A stretch of 50,061 bases of DNA, taken from Rhodovulum sp. (GTDB lineage: Bacteria; Pseudomonadota; Alphaproteobacteria; Rhodobacterales; Rhodobacteraceae). Of this stretch, positions 8,425-17,156 are shown one piece after another (the first letter of the stretch is position 1; every line of letters starts with the position of its first letter). Under the pieces are notes generated by a model. The model did no database searches and had not been told where the DNA came from. It was given only the letters and a program-made list of their open reading frames with translations. The stretch covers positions 1-50,061 of the forward strand of contig JACKKC010000021.1 in the NCBI GenBank assembly GCA_020637615.1. Reading direction: 5' to 3'. Position numbers and translations under genes: made by a program.

Positions 8425-9057
8425 ATGACCGCAAGGCTCCACTGCTTCGGCGAGAGCGGCAATTGCTACAAGGCCGCGCTCACCCTGGAGCTCTCGGGCT
8501 ATCCCTGGGAGCCGGTCTGGCTCGACTTCTTCCACGGTGGCGCCCGCAGTCCGGAATTCCTCGCCCTCAACGAAATGGGCGAGGCCCCGGTCTTCGTCGA
8601 GGACGGGACCCTGCTCACCCAATCCTGCGTCATCCAGCTCCATGTGGCCGAGCGCACCGGCCGCTTCCTGCCCCCGCCCGAGCTGCGCCCCGAGATGCTG
8701 CGCTGGATGTTCTGGGATGGCCAGAAGGGCTCCGGCCAGCAGGGGGCGCTGCGCTTCCTGATGAACTTCCTCCCCGCCGACCGGCGCCTCCCCGCGGCCG
8801 AGACCTGGCTCGCCAACCGGGTCGGGGCGGCGCTCGGCACTCTCGAGCGCCACCTCGCCGGGCGGGACTGGATGGTGGGCGAGGCCCCGAGCCTCGCCGA
8901 CCTCGCCTGCTGCGGCTATCTCTTCTACCCCGAGCCCTTCGCCTTCGACCGCAAGGCGCTGCCGGCGATCGACGCCTGGCTCGACCGCATCGCCGCCCTG
9001 CCGGGCTGGAAGCACCCCTACGAGCTGATGCCCGGAAACCCCTCCGACCGCGCCTGA
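8425..9057 (+). CDS. Glutathione S-transferase family protein
   Basis: This 210-residue protein has the thioredoxin-like N-terminal domain (start RLHCFGESGNCYKAALTLEL, then NEMGEAPVFVEDG, with the cis-proline segment APVF) and an all-helical C-terminal domain containing LADLACCGYL. It is a cytosolic GST-fold protein that binds glutathione. A GGGAGGGAG Shine-Dalgarno sequence lies just before the ATG at 8425. It sits between acyl-CoA dehydrogenase and thiolase and is likely in their operon. Its substrate is unknown; a role in detoxifying reactive acyl intermediates is only a guess. Confidence 0.85.
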   Translation: MTARLHCFGESGNCYKAALTLELSGYPWEPVWLDFFHGGARSPEFLALNEMGEAPVFVEDGTLLTQSCVIQLHVAERTGRFLPPPELRPEMLRWMFWDGQKGSGQQGALRFLMNFLPADRRLPAAETWLANRVGAALGTLERHLAGRDWMVGEAPSLADLACCGYLFYPEPFAFDRKALPAIDAWLDRIAALPGWKHPYELMPGNPSDRA

Positions 9058-9069
9058 CGGAGCCCAAGG

Positions 9070-10281
9070 ATGACCGACGCCTATATCTTCGACGCGATCC
9101 GCACCCCGCGCGGCAGGGGCCGCCCCGACGGCGCGCTGCACGAGGTCACCGCGCTGCGCCTCTCGGCGCTCACCCTCGACGCGCTCCAGGCGCGCAACGG
9201 CCTGCCCGAGAACGCCGTCGAGGACGTGATCTGGGGCAATGCCACCCAGGTCGCCGAGCAGGGCGGCTGCCTCGCCCGCTCCGCGGTGCTCGCCTCCGGC
9301 ATCGGCGAGCGCGTGCCCGGCCTCTCCATCAACCGCTTCTGCGCCTCGGGGCTCGAGGCGGTGAACCTCGCCGCCAACCAGGTCCGCGCCGGCGCCGGGG
9401 CGGGCTATGTCGCCGGCGGCGTCGAGATGATGAGCCGCGTGCCCATGGGCTCTGACGGCGCCGCCATCGCCGTCGATCCCTCGCTCGCCTTCCGGACCTA
9501 TTTCGTGCCCCAGGGCATCTCGGCCGACATCATCGCCACCGAATACGGGTTCTCCCGCGACGATTGCGACGCCTTCGCCGTCGAGAGCCAGCGCCGCGCG
9601 GCAGAGGCCTGGGCCGAGGGCCGCTTCGCCCGCTCCATCATCCCCGTCCGCGACCGGAACGGCCTGGCGATCCTCGAGACCGACGAGCACATGCGCCCCG
9701 GCACCGACATGCAGTCGCTCGGCGCGCTCAAGCCCGCCTTCAAGGACCTGGGCGAGACCATGCCCGGCTTCGACGCGGTGGCGATCCTGAAATACCCGCA
9801 TCTGGAGCGCATCGCCCATGTCCACCACGCCGGCAATTCCTCCGGCATCGTCGACGGCGCCGCGGCGCTCCTGATCGGCTCGAAGGATTTCGGCGCCGCC
9901 CATGGCCTCACCCCGCGCGCCCGCATCCGCGCCACCGCCAAGATCGGCACCGATCCCACGATCATGCTCACCGGCCCGGTCCCGGTCACCGAGAAGATCC
10001 TCGCCGAGGCCGGCATGGAAATCGGCGACATCGACCTCTTCGAGGTCAACGAGGCCTTCTCCGCCGTGGTGCTGCGCTTCCTGCAGGCCTTCAACGCCGA
10101 CCCGGCGCGGCTCAACGTCAACGGCGGCGCCATCGCCCTCGGCCACCCGCTCGGCGCCACCGGCGCGATGATCCTCGGCACCGCGCTCGACGAGCTGGAG
10201 CGCACGGGCCAGGGCACGGCGCTCGCCACCCTCTGCGTCGCCTCTGGCATGGGCGCGGCGACCATCATCGAGCGGGTGTGA
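9070..10281 (+). CDS. fadA: Acetyl-CoA C-acyltransferase (thiolase)
   Basis: This 403-residue thiolase shows all catalytic elements: nucleophile Cys91 in NRFCASGLEAVN, His359 in GGAIALGHPLGATG, and Cys389 in LCVASGMGA. Thiolases cleave 3-ketoacyl-CoA to acetyl-CoA in beta-oxidation or run in reverse in acetoacetyl-CoA synthesis. It follows the GST gene by 12 bp. Its TGA overlaps a GTG start of the first pentapeptide-type gene. The partner hydratase/dehydrogenase is only reached 2.4 kb downstream, after an apparent insertion. The fadA assignment rests on context and family and does not fix chain-length specificity. Confidence 0.9.
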   Translation: MTDAYIFDAIRTPRGRGRPDGALHEVTALRLSALTLDALQARNGLPENAVEDVIWGNATQVAEQGGCLARSAVLASGIGERVPGLSINRFCASGLEAVNLAANQVRAGAGAGYVAGGVEMMSRVPMGSDGAAIAVDPSLAFRTYFVPQGISADIIATEYGFSRDDCDAFAVESQRRAAEAWAEGRFARSIIPVRDRNGLAILETDEHMRPGTDMQSLGALKPAFKDLGETMPGFDAVAILKYPHLERIAHVHHAGNSSGIVDGAAALLIGSKDFGAAHGLTPRARIRATAKIGTDPTIMLTGPVPVTEKILAEAGMEIGDIDLFEVNEAFSAVVLRFLQAFNADPARLNVNGGAIALGHPLGATGAMILGTALDELERTGQGTALATLCVASGMGAATIIERV

Positions 10282-10697
10282 GCCAATTGCTCGATGCAGT
10301 CCAGATCAGCGAGGTACTTCGCAACTACGCCTTGCTCGCTGCAGCACTCGGTGGTGTAGGCGTGGCAATCTGGCGCGCCATCGCAGCCGACCGGCAATCC
10401 AAAGCGCAGTCTCAACAGGTCATGCAGTCGAGGCGCGAGCATGTCGCCAAGATATTCTCGAGTTCCGTCGAACTCCTGGACAATGAGAAACTCCATGTCC
10501 GGTTGGGCGCCATCTTTGCGCTCCGCGAGGTTGTGGAGGCATATCCTGAGCTGTCCAGACCTACCGTCGACCTGTTGACGGCCTACCTTACAACGGTGGA
10601 CTATGGCGATGACGATCCACCGGCCGACGTAGCGGAGATCATGTCTGTCGTGATACCTCAGAATCGCCCTCAGTCCAGCGATGGAGAGGCCCAATGA
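10278..10697 (+). CDS. N-terminal half of a split pentapeptide-repeat protein
   Basis: This 139-residue product has one membrane helix (about residues 13-30) followed by a helical domain with KLHVRLGAIFALREVVEAYP and the PPADVAEIMSVV segment. That is the order found in single-chain pentapeptide-repeat proteins I recall, where a 'KLxVRLGxIYALERI' domain precedes the repeats. Here the repeats are in the next frame and begin in the next gene. The GTG at 10278 overlaps the thiolase stop; TTG at 10287 is an alternative. The stop overlaps the next ATG (ATGA). The DNA is visibly more AT-rich than its neighbours, with many TTG, CTT, ACA and ATA codons, which suggests transfer. Confidence 0.6.
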   Translation: MSQLLDAVQISEVLRNYALLAAALGGVGVAIWRAIAADRQSKAQSQQVMQSRREHVAKIFSSSVELLDNEKLHVRLGAIFALREVVEAYPELSRPTVDLLTAYLTTVDYGDDDPPADVAEIMSVVIPQNRPQSSDGEAQ

Positions 10698-11026
10698 ACT
10701 CGCGTACTGCTATCATTCCCTCCGACGGCCAGCCCCTCCGGCTCGAAAGAGCTTTCATTCGGAGAACGGTTCTGGACGGCGCCGATCTGACTGAGGCCAA
10801 CCTGACCCGCGCCGACATGACGGGAGCGAGCGCAAGAGGTGCAAACTTCAAGAATACTATTCTCAATAAGACGATCATGCGGGGTGTGGACCTGACTGGA
10901 GCCTTGAACATCACCGTTGATCAACTGGCTGACGCCTTGATCGACGATACGACCATATTGCCAAACTACATAGATCGCGCTGCGGTCGAACGGCTACAAC
11001 GCGCCAGGCGCGGCGGTCTACTTTAG
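10694..11026 (+). CDS. Pentapeptide-repeat protein (C-terminal half of split gene)
   Basis: This 110-residue protein contains about nine A(D/N)LxX-type units (DGADLTEANLTRADMTGAS and onwards), which should form a short right-handed quadrilateral beta-helix. It ends in an ITVDQLADALIDDTTILP segment like the usual C-terminal cap of pentapeptide-repeat proteins. It starts with ATG overlapping the previous stop, with GGAGAGG seven bases upstream, and lies in the -1 frame relative to it. Either the two chains act together or an ancestral single chain was split. Function is unknown; in other pentapeptide proteins roles range from gyrase protection to scaffolding. Confidence 0.7.
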   Translation: MNSRTAIIPSDGQPLRLERAFIRRTVLDGADLTEANLTRADMTGASARGANFKNTILNKTIMRGVDLTGALNITVDQLADALIDDTTILPNYIDRAAVERLQRARRGGLL

Positions 11027-11121
11027 GTTCAGGAATCAATCGCCTGATAGAGAAGCTGTTCTAGAACCAGATAGCGTCATCTCCGACGCAAGGTTACGAT
11101 CAATATCATCGAGGGCTTCCG

Positions 11122-11583
11122 ATGCCGAAGATCGCCCGCCCGCCCTTCGCCCGCCGCCGCGTGATCCATCCCTTCACCGGCGAGGATCTCGGCGAGTACA
11201 GCAACGCGAACCTCGGCGACGCCGCGGGGCTGACGCAGTTCGGCGCGCATCTGGAGATCCTGCATCCGGGTGGCAAGACTTCCATGCGCCACTGGCACGA
11301 GACCGAGGACGAGTTCGTCTACGTGCTCGAGGGCCATCTCACCCTGGTCGAGGACACCGGCGAGACCCCGCTCGCGGCCGGCGACGCCGCCGCCTGGGCC
11401 GCCGGCGCACAGAACGCGCATCGCCTGGAGAACCGCGGCACCGCGGACGCCACCTATCTGGTCGTCGGCACCCGCAGGGCGCAGGATCGCATCCACTACC
11501 CCGAGCACGACCTGATCGTGACCCACGACGGCCCGCGCCGCATCTACGCCCGCAGCGACGACACGATCCTCAAGGAGACCTGA
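11122..11583 (+). CDS. Cupin-domain protein 1 of 3
   Basis: This 153-residue single-domain cupin shows motif 1 as RHWHETEDEFVYVLEG, with two His and one Glu as probable metal ligands, and motif 2 as AAGAQNAHRLEN, with the third His. The usual Pro of motif 2 is replaced by Ala. It is the first of three tandem paralogues sharing LGDAAGLTQFG and a closing R-x-D-G/S-D segment. The ATG at 11122 is preceded by GAGGG. The substrate is unknown; such small cupins may be dioxygenases, isomerases or sugar-binding proteins. Confidence 0.85.
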   Translation: MPKIARPPFARRRVIHPFTGEDLGEYSNANLGDAAGLTQFGAHLEILHPGGKTSMRHWHETEDEFVYVLEGHLTLVEDTGETPLAAGDAAAWAAGAQNAHRLENRGTADATYLVVGTRRAQDRIHYPEHDLIVTHDGPRRIYARSDDTILKET

Positions 11584-11628
11584 GATGCGCCATTCCCGCG
11601 GCCCGGTCGCCGCAACCGCGAGCGCGTG

Positions 11629-12099
11629 ATGCCGAAGATCGACATGGACGCGGTCCCGCTTCGCACCGGCTCGATCTACCCCGAGCCCTATGCCGCGCAG
11701 ATGGCGGGGCGCTCCTCGCTGCGCCTCGGCGACGCTGGCGGGCTCACGCAATTCGGCGCCAATCTCGTGATCCTCGCACCCGGCGCGCGCTCCTCGCTGC
11801 GGCACTGGCACCGGCACGAGGACGAATTCGTCATGGTCACCGAGGGCGAGCTGATCCTCGTCCAGGACGAGGGCGAGACGCTCATGCACCCCGGCGATTG
11901 CGCCGCCTTTCCCGCAGGCGATACGAACGGGCACCATTTCCTCAACCGGACGGACCGGGAGGCGCGCTTCCTCGTGGTCGGCACCCGCGCGCCGCGCGAG
12001 GTCGCGACCTATTCCGACGTCGATCTCGTGGTCGAGATCGAGGGCGGCAAGGCGCGCTTCACCCATCGCGACGGCACGCCCTTCGCGGGGCCGCGCTGA
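11629..12099 (+). CDS. Cupin-domain protein 2 of 3
   Basis: This 156-residue paralogue has complete cupin motifs: SLRHWHRHEDEFVMVTEG and FPAGDTNGHHFLN. I chose ATG at 11629 (MPKIDMD) because copies 1 and 3 begin MPKIA and MPRID; a GTG one codon earlier (11626) is also possible. The stop overlaps the start of copy 3 by one base (TGATG). It is about as similar to copy 3 as to copy 1 by eye and has all expected metal ligands, so it is probably active as a metal-binding protein. Confidence 0.85.
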   Translation: MPKIDMDAVPLRTGSIYPEPYAAQMAGRSSLRLGDAGGLTQFGANLVILAPGARSSLRHWHRHEDEFVMVTEGELILVQDEGETLMHPGDCAAFPAGDTNGHHFLNRTDREARFLVVGTRAPREVATYSDVDLVVEIEGGKARFTHRDGTPFAGPR

Positions 12100-12560
12100 T
12101 GCCGAGGATCGACATCGCCACGGCCCCGGTGAGCCTCGGATCAGACTACCCCGCGCCGTTCGCCCGCGACTTCGCCGGGCGCCGACGGATCCGCCTCGGC
12201 GATGCCGCCGGGCTCACCCAGTTCGGCGTCAACCTCACCACCCTGCCGCCGGGCGGCATCTCCTCGCTGCGCCACTGGCACGAGGTCAAGGAGGAGATGG
12301 TGCTCGTGCTGAGCGGAAGACTGACCCTCGCCGAAGACGGCGGCGAGGTGGAGCTCGGGCCGGGCGAATCCGCCGGCTTCCCCGCCGCCAACGGCGAGGG
12401 CCATCACTTCCTGAACCGCGGGCCCGCCCCGGCGGTCTATCTCGAGATCGGCACCCGCCCCGCGGCCGACCGCTGCCACTACAGCGACGTCGACCTCGTC
12501 GCCATCGACGACGAGCACGGCACCCGCTACACCCGCCGCGACGGCACGCCTTATGAGTAA
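12099..12560 (+). CDS. Cupin-domain protein 3 of 3
   Basis: This 153-residue third paralogue carries SLRHWHEVKEEMVLVLSG and FPAANGEGHHFLN, keeping both His of motif 1, the Glu and the His of motif 2. It starts at the ATG overlapping the stop of copy 2; the open frame extends upstream inside copy 2, but those residues are shadow sequence. It ends in TAA followed by another TAA. An AT-richer 84-bp gap with a weak hairpin (12588-12602) separates it from fadJ, so fadJ may have its own transcript start. Confidence 0.85.
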   Translation: MPRIDIATAPVSLGSDYPAPFARDFAGRRRIRLGDAAGLTQFGVNLTTLPPGGISSLRHWHEVKEEMVLVLSGRLTLAEDGGEVELGPGESAGFPAANGEGHHFLNRGPAPAVYLEIGTRPAADRCHYSDVDLVAIDDEHGTRYTRRDGTPYE

Positions 12561-12644
12561 TAACTTAGAATCATTGGCTTATCCAGCGTCCCGCTGCGGG
12601 ACACCCGCCGGACCGGCCCGGCCGGCAGATCGAGGATTCCCGAG

Positions 12645-14843
12645 ATGACGATCTTCGCTTCAGAGACAGACGCCGACGGCATCGCCACCATCACCTGGGA
12701 CCTGCCCGACCGCTCGATGAACGTGCTGACCGAGGAGGGCATCGCCGAGCTCGAAGCCGCCTTCGACGCCGCCCTCGCCGACCCGGCCGTCCGGGGCATC
12801 GTGCTCACCTCCGGCAAGGCCGATTTCGCCGGCGGCATGGATCTGGGCGTGCTGGCGAAGATGAAGACCCGCGCCGGCGACGACCCCGCACGCGGCCTCT
12901 TCGAGGGCACCATGGCCATGCACCGGCTCCTGCGCCGGATCGAGCGCGCCGGCATGGACCCCAGGACCCACAAGGGCGGCAAGCCGGTCGCCTGGGCCTC
13001 GCCCGGCATCTCGGCGGGCATCGGCACCGAGATCGGCCTCGCCTGCCACCGCCGCTTTCTCGCCGACGACCCCCGGGCCCGCGTCGGCCTGCCCGAGATC
13101 CTCGTCGGCCTCTTTCCCGGCGCCGGCGGCACCACGCGGCTCACCCGCATGATCGGCGTCATGGCCGCCGCCCCCGTCCTGCTCGAAGGCCGGATGCTCG
13201 ACGCGAAGGCCGCCAGATCCGCCGGGCTGATCGACGAGATCGTGCCCGCCCGCGACCTGATCCAGAACGCCAAGGACTGGGTGCTCGCCGCCCAGCCCGC
13301 CGACCTCGTCAAGCCCTGGGACGCCAAGGGCTACAAGATGCCCGGCGGCGCCCCCTACCACCCGGCGGGCTTCATGACCTTCGTCGGCGCCGCCGCCATG
13401 GTCCACGGGCGCACCCAGGGCGTCTATCCCGCGGCCAGGGCGATGCTCAGCGCCATCTACGAGGGCGCGCTGGTGCCCTTCGACACCGCGCTGACGATCG
13501 AGGCGCGCTGGTTCACGAGCGTGCTGATGAATCCCTCCTCCGAGGCGATGATCCGCTCGCTCTTCCTCAACAAGCAGGCGCTGGAGAAGGGCGCCCTGCG
13601 CCCAGCCGCCCCCGACCAGAAGGTCGCGAAGCTCGGGGTAATCGGCGCCGGCATGATGGGCGCGGGCATCGCCTATGCCGCGGCCCGCGCCGGCATCGAG
13701 GTGGTGCTGGTCGACCGCGACCAGGAGGCCGCCGACCGCGGCCGCGCCCATGCCGAGGGCCTGCTCGACGAGGCCGTGAAGCGCAAGAAGACCACGCCCG
13801 AGCAGCGCGAGGCGGTGCTGGCCCGCATCGCCGCCACCCCGGATTACGCGGCACTCGCCGGCTGCGACCTCGCCATCGAGGCGGTCTTCGAGGATCCGGG
13901 CGTCAAGGCCGAGGCGACCGCCCGCGCCCAGGAACACCTGCCCGAGGACGCGATCTTCGCCACCAATACCTCGACCCTGCCGATCGGCGAGCTCGCCCGC
14001 GCGATCCGGGATCCCGCGAATTTCATCGGCATCCATTTCTTCTCGCCGGTGCACAAGATGGCGCTGGTCGAGATCATCCGCGGGGCGGCGACCTCCGACC
14101 GCGCCGTGGCCAAGGCGCTCGATTTCGTGCGCCAGATCCGCAAGACCCCCATCGTGGTCAACGACGCCCGCTTCTTCTACGCCAACCGCTGCATCATCCC
14201 CTACATCAACGAAGGCGTGCGCATGCTGGCCGAGGGCGTCGAGCCGGCGCTGATCGAGAACGCCGCGCGCCAGCTCGGCTTCCCGCTCGGCCCGCTCCAG
14301 CTCGTCGACGAGACCTCGATCGATCTCGGCGTGAAGATCGCCAAGGCAACCCGCGCCGCCATGGGCGACGCCTATCCAGAGAGCCCGGCCGACGGCGTGC
14401 TCTTCAAGCTCGCCGAGCTCGGCCGGCTGGGACGCAAGGCCGGGGCCGGCTTCTACGCCTACGACGAGAAGGGCAAGCGCGAGGGGCTCTGGCCCGAGCT
14501 CCGCGACCTCTGGCCGCCCCGCCCCGACCAGCCCGCCCTCACCGAGGTCCAGCACCGCCTCGCGATGATCCAGACGCTCGAAGCGGTGCGCGCGCTCGAG
14601 CAGGGCGTGCTCACCGACATCCGCGAGGGCGACGTCGGCGCCATCCTCGGCTGGGGCTTCATGCCCTGGTCGGGCGGGCCGTTCTCCTGGCTCGACATGC
14701 TCGGCGCCGCCCGGGCGGTGGAGATCTGCGACGGGCTCGCCGCGGCAGACGGCCCGCGCTTCGAGCCACCGGCGCTCCTGCGCGAGATGGCCGCGGGTGG
14801 CGAGACCTTCTACGGCCGCTTCCGGCCCGCCGAAGCCGCCTGA
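12645..14843 (+). CDS. fadJ: 3-hydroxyacyl-CoA dehydrogenase / enoyl-CoA hydratase fusion
   Basis: This 732-residue trifunctional-type beta-oxidation protein hydrates enoyl-CoA and then oxidises the 3-hydroxyacyl-CoA with NAD+. The crotonase domain covers about residues 1-200, with glutamates in GTEIGLACH and GLPEILVGLFPGAGGT. A Rossmann domain begins at KLGVIGAGMMGAGIAYAAAR near residue 326, and the helical dehydrogenase domain follows, with IHFFSPVHKMALVEI carrying the catalytic His. The ATG at 12645 is clear. It should act with the thiolase at 9070 and the acyl-CoA dehydrogenase at 6640, from which it is separated by the pentapeptide and cupin genes. FadB or FadJ naming is by length and architecture only. 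Confidence 0.92.
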   Translation: MTIFASETDADGIATITWDLPDRSMNVLTEEGIAELEAAFDAALADPAVRGIVLTSGKADFAGGMDLGVLAKMKTRAGDDPARGLFEGTMAMHRLLRRIERAGMDPRTHKGGKPVAWASPGISAGIGTEIGLACHRRFLADDPRARVGLPEILVGLFPGAGGTTRLTRMIGVMAAAPVLLEGRMLDAKAARSAGLIDEIVPARDLIQNAKDWVLAAQPADLVKPWDAKGYKMPGGAPYHPAGFMTFVGAAAMVHGRTQGVYPAARAMLSAIYEGALVPFDTALTIEARWFTSVLMNPSSEAMIRSLFLNKQALEKGALRPAAPDQKVAKLGVIGAGMMGAGIAYAAARAGIEVVLVDRDQEAADRGRAHAEGLLDEAVKRKKTTPEQREAVLARIAATPDYAALAGCDLAIEAVFEDPGVKAEATARAQEHLPEDAIFATNTSTLPIGELARAIRDPANFIGIHFFSPVHKMALVEIIRGAATSDRAVAKALDFVRQIRKTPIVVNDARFFYANRCIIPYINEGVRMLAEGVEPALIENAARQLGFPLGPLQLVDETSIDLGVKIAKATRAAMGDAYPESPADGVLFKLAELGRLGRKAGAGFYAYDEKGKREGLWPELRDLWPPRPDQPALTEVQHRLAMIQTLEAVRALEQGVLTDIREGDVGAILGWGFMPWSGGPFSWLDMLGAARAVEICDGLAAADGPRFEPPALLREMAAGGETFYGRFRPAEAA

Positions 14844-14892
14844 GCGCCCCTGCCGTCAATTCTCGCCCCGCCCCTGCGCAAGAGATGCCAAG

Positions 14893-15081
14893 CCCGATCG
14901 ACCCGTGGCGATCGGGCCGCGCTGGCCCGGCGGGGGGCCGGCGCGCTTTGCGCCCCGTCCAGGGCCGACGCGACCCGATCCTCAACCGACAGCGAAGCTG
15001 CTCCCCCTCGCCCTGCGGCTCGCGCCACCGGGCGACCGGACCGGGCGACGCGCCACCGGCGCCTCGCCGTCATCGGTCCGG
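14893..15081 (+). repeat. Structured dispersed repeat, copy A
   Basis: This roughly 190-nt unit is bounded by a hairpin at 14893-14916 (arms CCCGATCG/CGATCGGG) and by arms CCGGACCG (15036-15043) and CGGTCCGG (15074-15081). By hand alignment it matches the reverse complement of 21077-21262 closely along its length, including GATCCTCAACCGAC. It occupies most of the gap between fadJ and the convergent exporter gene and lies in the sense direction downstream of fadJ. The rest of the 320-bp gap shows nothing else I can support. Confidence 0.75.
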
Positions 15082-15163
15082 GGAATGCGGCGCGCGGCCT
15101 TTTTCCTGTCCGGAGACTCGTTCATTGGGCCACCACCCCGCTCGGACGGGACGGCAGCCGGTA

Positions 15164-16111
15164 TCAGAGCCGCGCGGCGCTGGTGCCCGGGGCCGCCGAA
15201 AGCGCGATCAGCAGGCCCGACCCGACGATCAGCGCGATGCCGAGATAGCCGAGCGCGTCCAGCGTCTCGCCCCAGATCGCCCAGGCCCAGAAGCTCGCCG
15301 TGGCCAGGAAGAAATACTCGAAGACCGTCAGGTAGCTGGTCTCCCCCGACTGGTAGCCCCAGGCGATGCAGCCCACCGCGAGCAGCGACCCCGCCGCCTG
15401 CAGGACGATCACGAGCAGTGCCGGCCCCGAAAGCGGCCCCCAGGGCCGCACCAGGAAATCCGCCGCGCTCGGCGCGCCCTCGGCGGCAGGCAGTCCCGCG
15501 ACGACGAGGCTCCCCGCGACGCCCGCGAACCCGAGGATGAGGAAGAAGGAGAGCAGGAGTGCCGCCACCGGCTCCTCGGCGCACCATTCCCGGGTCAGCA
15601 GGTTCGACAGCCCGTAGAAGGCCCCCGCCGCCACCGGCACGAAGGTCGCCAGCTCCAGGCTCGCCGGATCGGGCCGCAGCATCACCAGGATGCCGAGGAA
15701 GCCGATCCCCACCGCCGCGAGCCGCCGCGGCCCGATCCGCTGCCCGAAGAAGACCGCCGCGAAAAGCAGCACGAAGATCGGCGCGGTGAAGAGCCCCGCC
15801 GCCACCTGGGCGATCGGCATGAAGGCGAGCGCCCCGAAATAGATCAGCATAGAGGCCGCCTGAACCCCGCCGCGCACCGCCACCGCCTTCCAGCGCCGCG
15901 GCCTGAGCGGCATCCCGAGGATCAGGCCCGCCACGACCATCAGCGGCACCGCCAGGGCGCTGCGCAGCGCGTGGAACTGCCAGAGCCCGCTCTCCGCGGC
16001 GATGACGCGGACGAAATTGTCGGTGAACCCCAGGAGCACCATGCCGAAGAGGATCGAGGCCGCGCCGCGCGCGGTCGGCGTGGAGAGAATCCGGGGGAGC
16101 GGTCGCGCCAT
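15164..16111 (-). CDS. EamA/DMT-family transporter
   Basis: This 315-residue protein has about ten membrane helices in two EamA repeats. The start MARPLPRILSTPTARGAASILFG at 16111 was chosen because the first helix follows directly; the frame stays open to 16498, but that extension is low-complexity shadow sequence covering a divergent gene. It is a second, clearly different exporter of the family in the window. It converges with fadJ across the repeat and is divergent from the gene at 16227. Substrate unknown. Confidence 0.87.
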   Translation of the reverse strand: MARPLPRILSTPTARGAASILFGMVLLGFTDNFVRVIAAESGLWQFHALRSALAVPLMVVAGLILGMPLRPRRWKAVAVRGGVQAASMLIYFGALAFMPIAQVAAGLFTAPIFVLLFAAVFFGQRIGPRRLAAVGIGFLGILVMLRPDPASLELATFVPVAAGAFYGLSNLLTREWCAEEPVAALLLSFFLILGFAGVAGSLVVAGLPAAEGAPSAADFLVRPWGPLSGPALLVIVLQAAGSLLAVGCIAWGYQSGETSYLTVFEYFFLATASFWAWAIWGETLDALGYLGIALIVGSGLLIALSAAPGTSAARL

Positions 16112-16226
16112 GCCGCGACAGAAGCGCGCCGCGGCGCGACTGTCCAGAGCGGCAGCGCGCGCCGGCATGACAATCGCCGGCGCCGGCTTTAGAGCAGGAC
16201 CACCACCCGCCAGATCCGGAGGCCCC

Positions 16227-17156
16227 GTGCCGCTGCCCAGGACCGCGCTCGACCGATACCTCCGCCTCGAGGCGACCGGCTTCTGGCGCGAGGCGCCGGG
16301 CGCGCAGCCCCGCGAGGTCATCGTCTCCTTCGGCCGGACCACGCTGCTGCTCAGCGACCTCGAGGAACGCCCGCTCGCCCATTGGGCGCTCGCCGGGACC
16401 CAGGCGATCGAGCAGCGGGACGGCGCCACGATCTTCGCCACCGGGCCGGAGACCGGCGAGACGCTGGCGATCCGCGACCGCGACATGATCGAAGCCATCG
16501 CGGCGGTCTCCCGCGCCGCCGAGCGCGCCCGGCCGCGCGCGGCACCGCCTCCGCCGCGACCGGTGCTCGGGCCGCTGCTCGCGCTCGCCGCGCTGGTCGC
16601 GCTCCTCGCCTACGGTCCCGGGCTGATCCGCGGCCAGGCCGAGCGCATGGTCCCGCCGGAACTGGCCGAAGAGATTGGCGAGCACATGCTGATCGGCCTA
16701 ATGGAGACGGGCGGCGAGCTCTGCTCTGCGGCCGAGGGCCTCCGCGCCCTCGGCCGGATCGTCGAGCGCCTCGCTCCGGCGGCCGGGCCCCGCATCGCCG
16801 TGCTCGATCTCGGCGAAGCGCCTGTGGCCGCGCTGCCGGGCGATCTGCTGCTGATCGGCCGCGAGACTATCGCCGAGCGCAGCCTCGCCCGAGGTCATCG
16901 CCGGCTGGGTCGCGCTGGCGGCAGGATGCGCACCGCTCGACACGCTGATGCGGAGCGCCGGCCTCTTCGGCGATCTCGCCTTCAGATGGTGACCGGCCGC
17001 ATCGAGGGCGAAGGCTCGCCAGCCACCGGCCGCCACGCGCGACGCGCTCCCTCCCCGCCCGCGCCGGAGGAGGTCGCCGCCGCGATGCATGCGGCTGCAG
17101 GATGGCCGGCATCGACCCACCACCTTTCGCCGCGGCGGCGGCGGGATCGACCCTGA
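16227..17156 (+). pseudogene. Single-helix membrane protein, reading frame broken
   Basis: The frame from GTG 16227 reads well as PLPRTALDRYLRLEATGFWR and onwards, with a Pro-rich linker and one membrane helix (LGPLLALAALVALLAYGPGL), then IAVLDLGEAPVAALPGDLLL. From about 16885 the protein-like continuation (SPEVIAGWVALAAGCAPLDT) is one frame over, and near 16982 it returns to the original frame as MVTGRIEGEG. Later residues are again doubtful, so the true end is uncertain. I recall similar proteins of unknown function in Rhodobacterales but no function. The shifts are plus/minus one base and compensating; a consensus error is at least as likely as real decay. The given end is the stop of the starting frame. 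Confidence 0.5.

Noticed and set aside
7753..10146. Long open minus-strand frame (about 800 codons) opposite the acyl-CoA dehydrogenase, GST and thiolase genes
   Set aside because: It spans three confident genes on the other strand and reads as Gly/Asp/Val/Leu-rich shadow sequence without motifs.
11584..11628. 14-codon frame between cupins 1 and 2, ending in a TGATG overlap
   Set aside because: It is too short and has no visible ribosome-binding site beyond chance; it may be a translation relay, but nothing supports a peptide product.
12660..14555. Open minus-strand frame of about 630 codons opposite fadJ
   Set aside because: It is antisense to a protein with complete catalytic motifs and shows no domain of its own.
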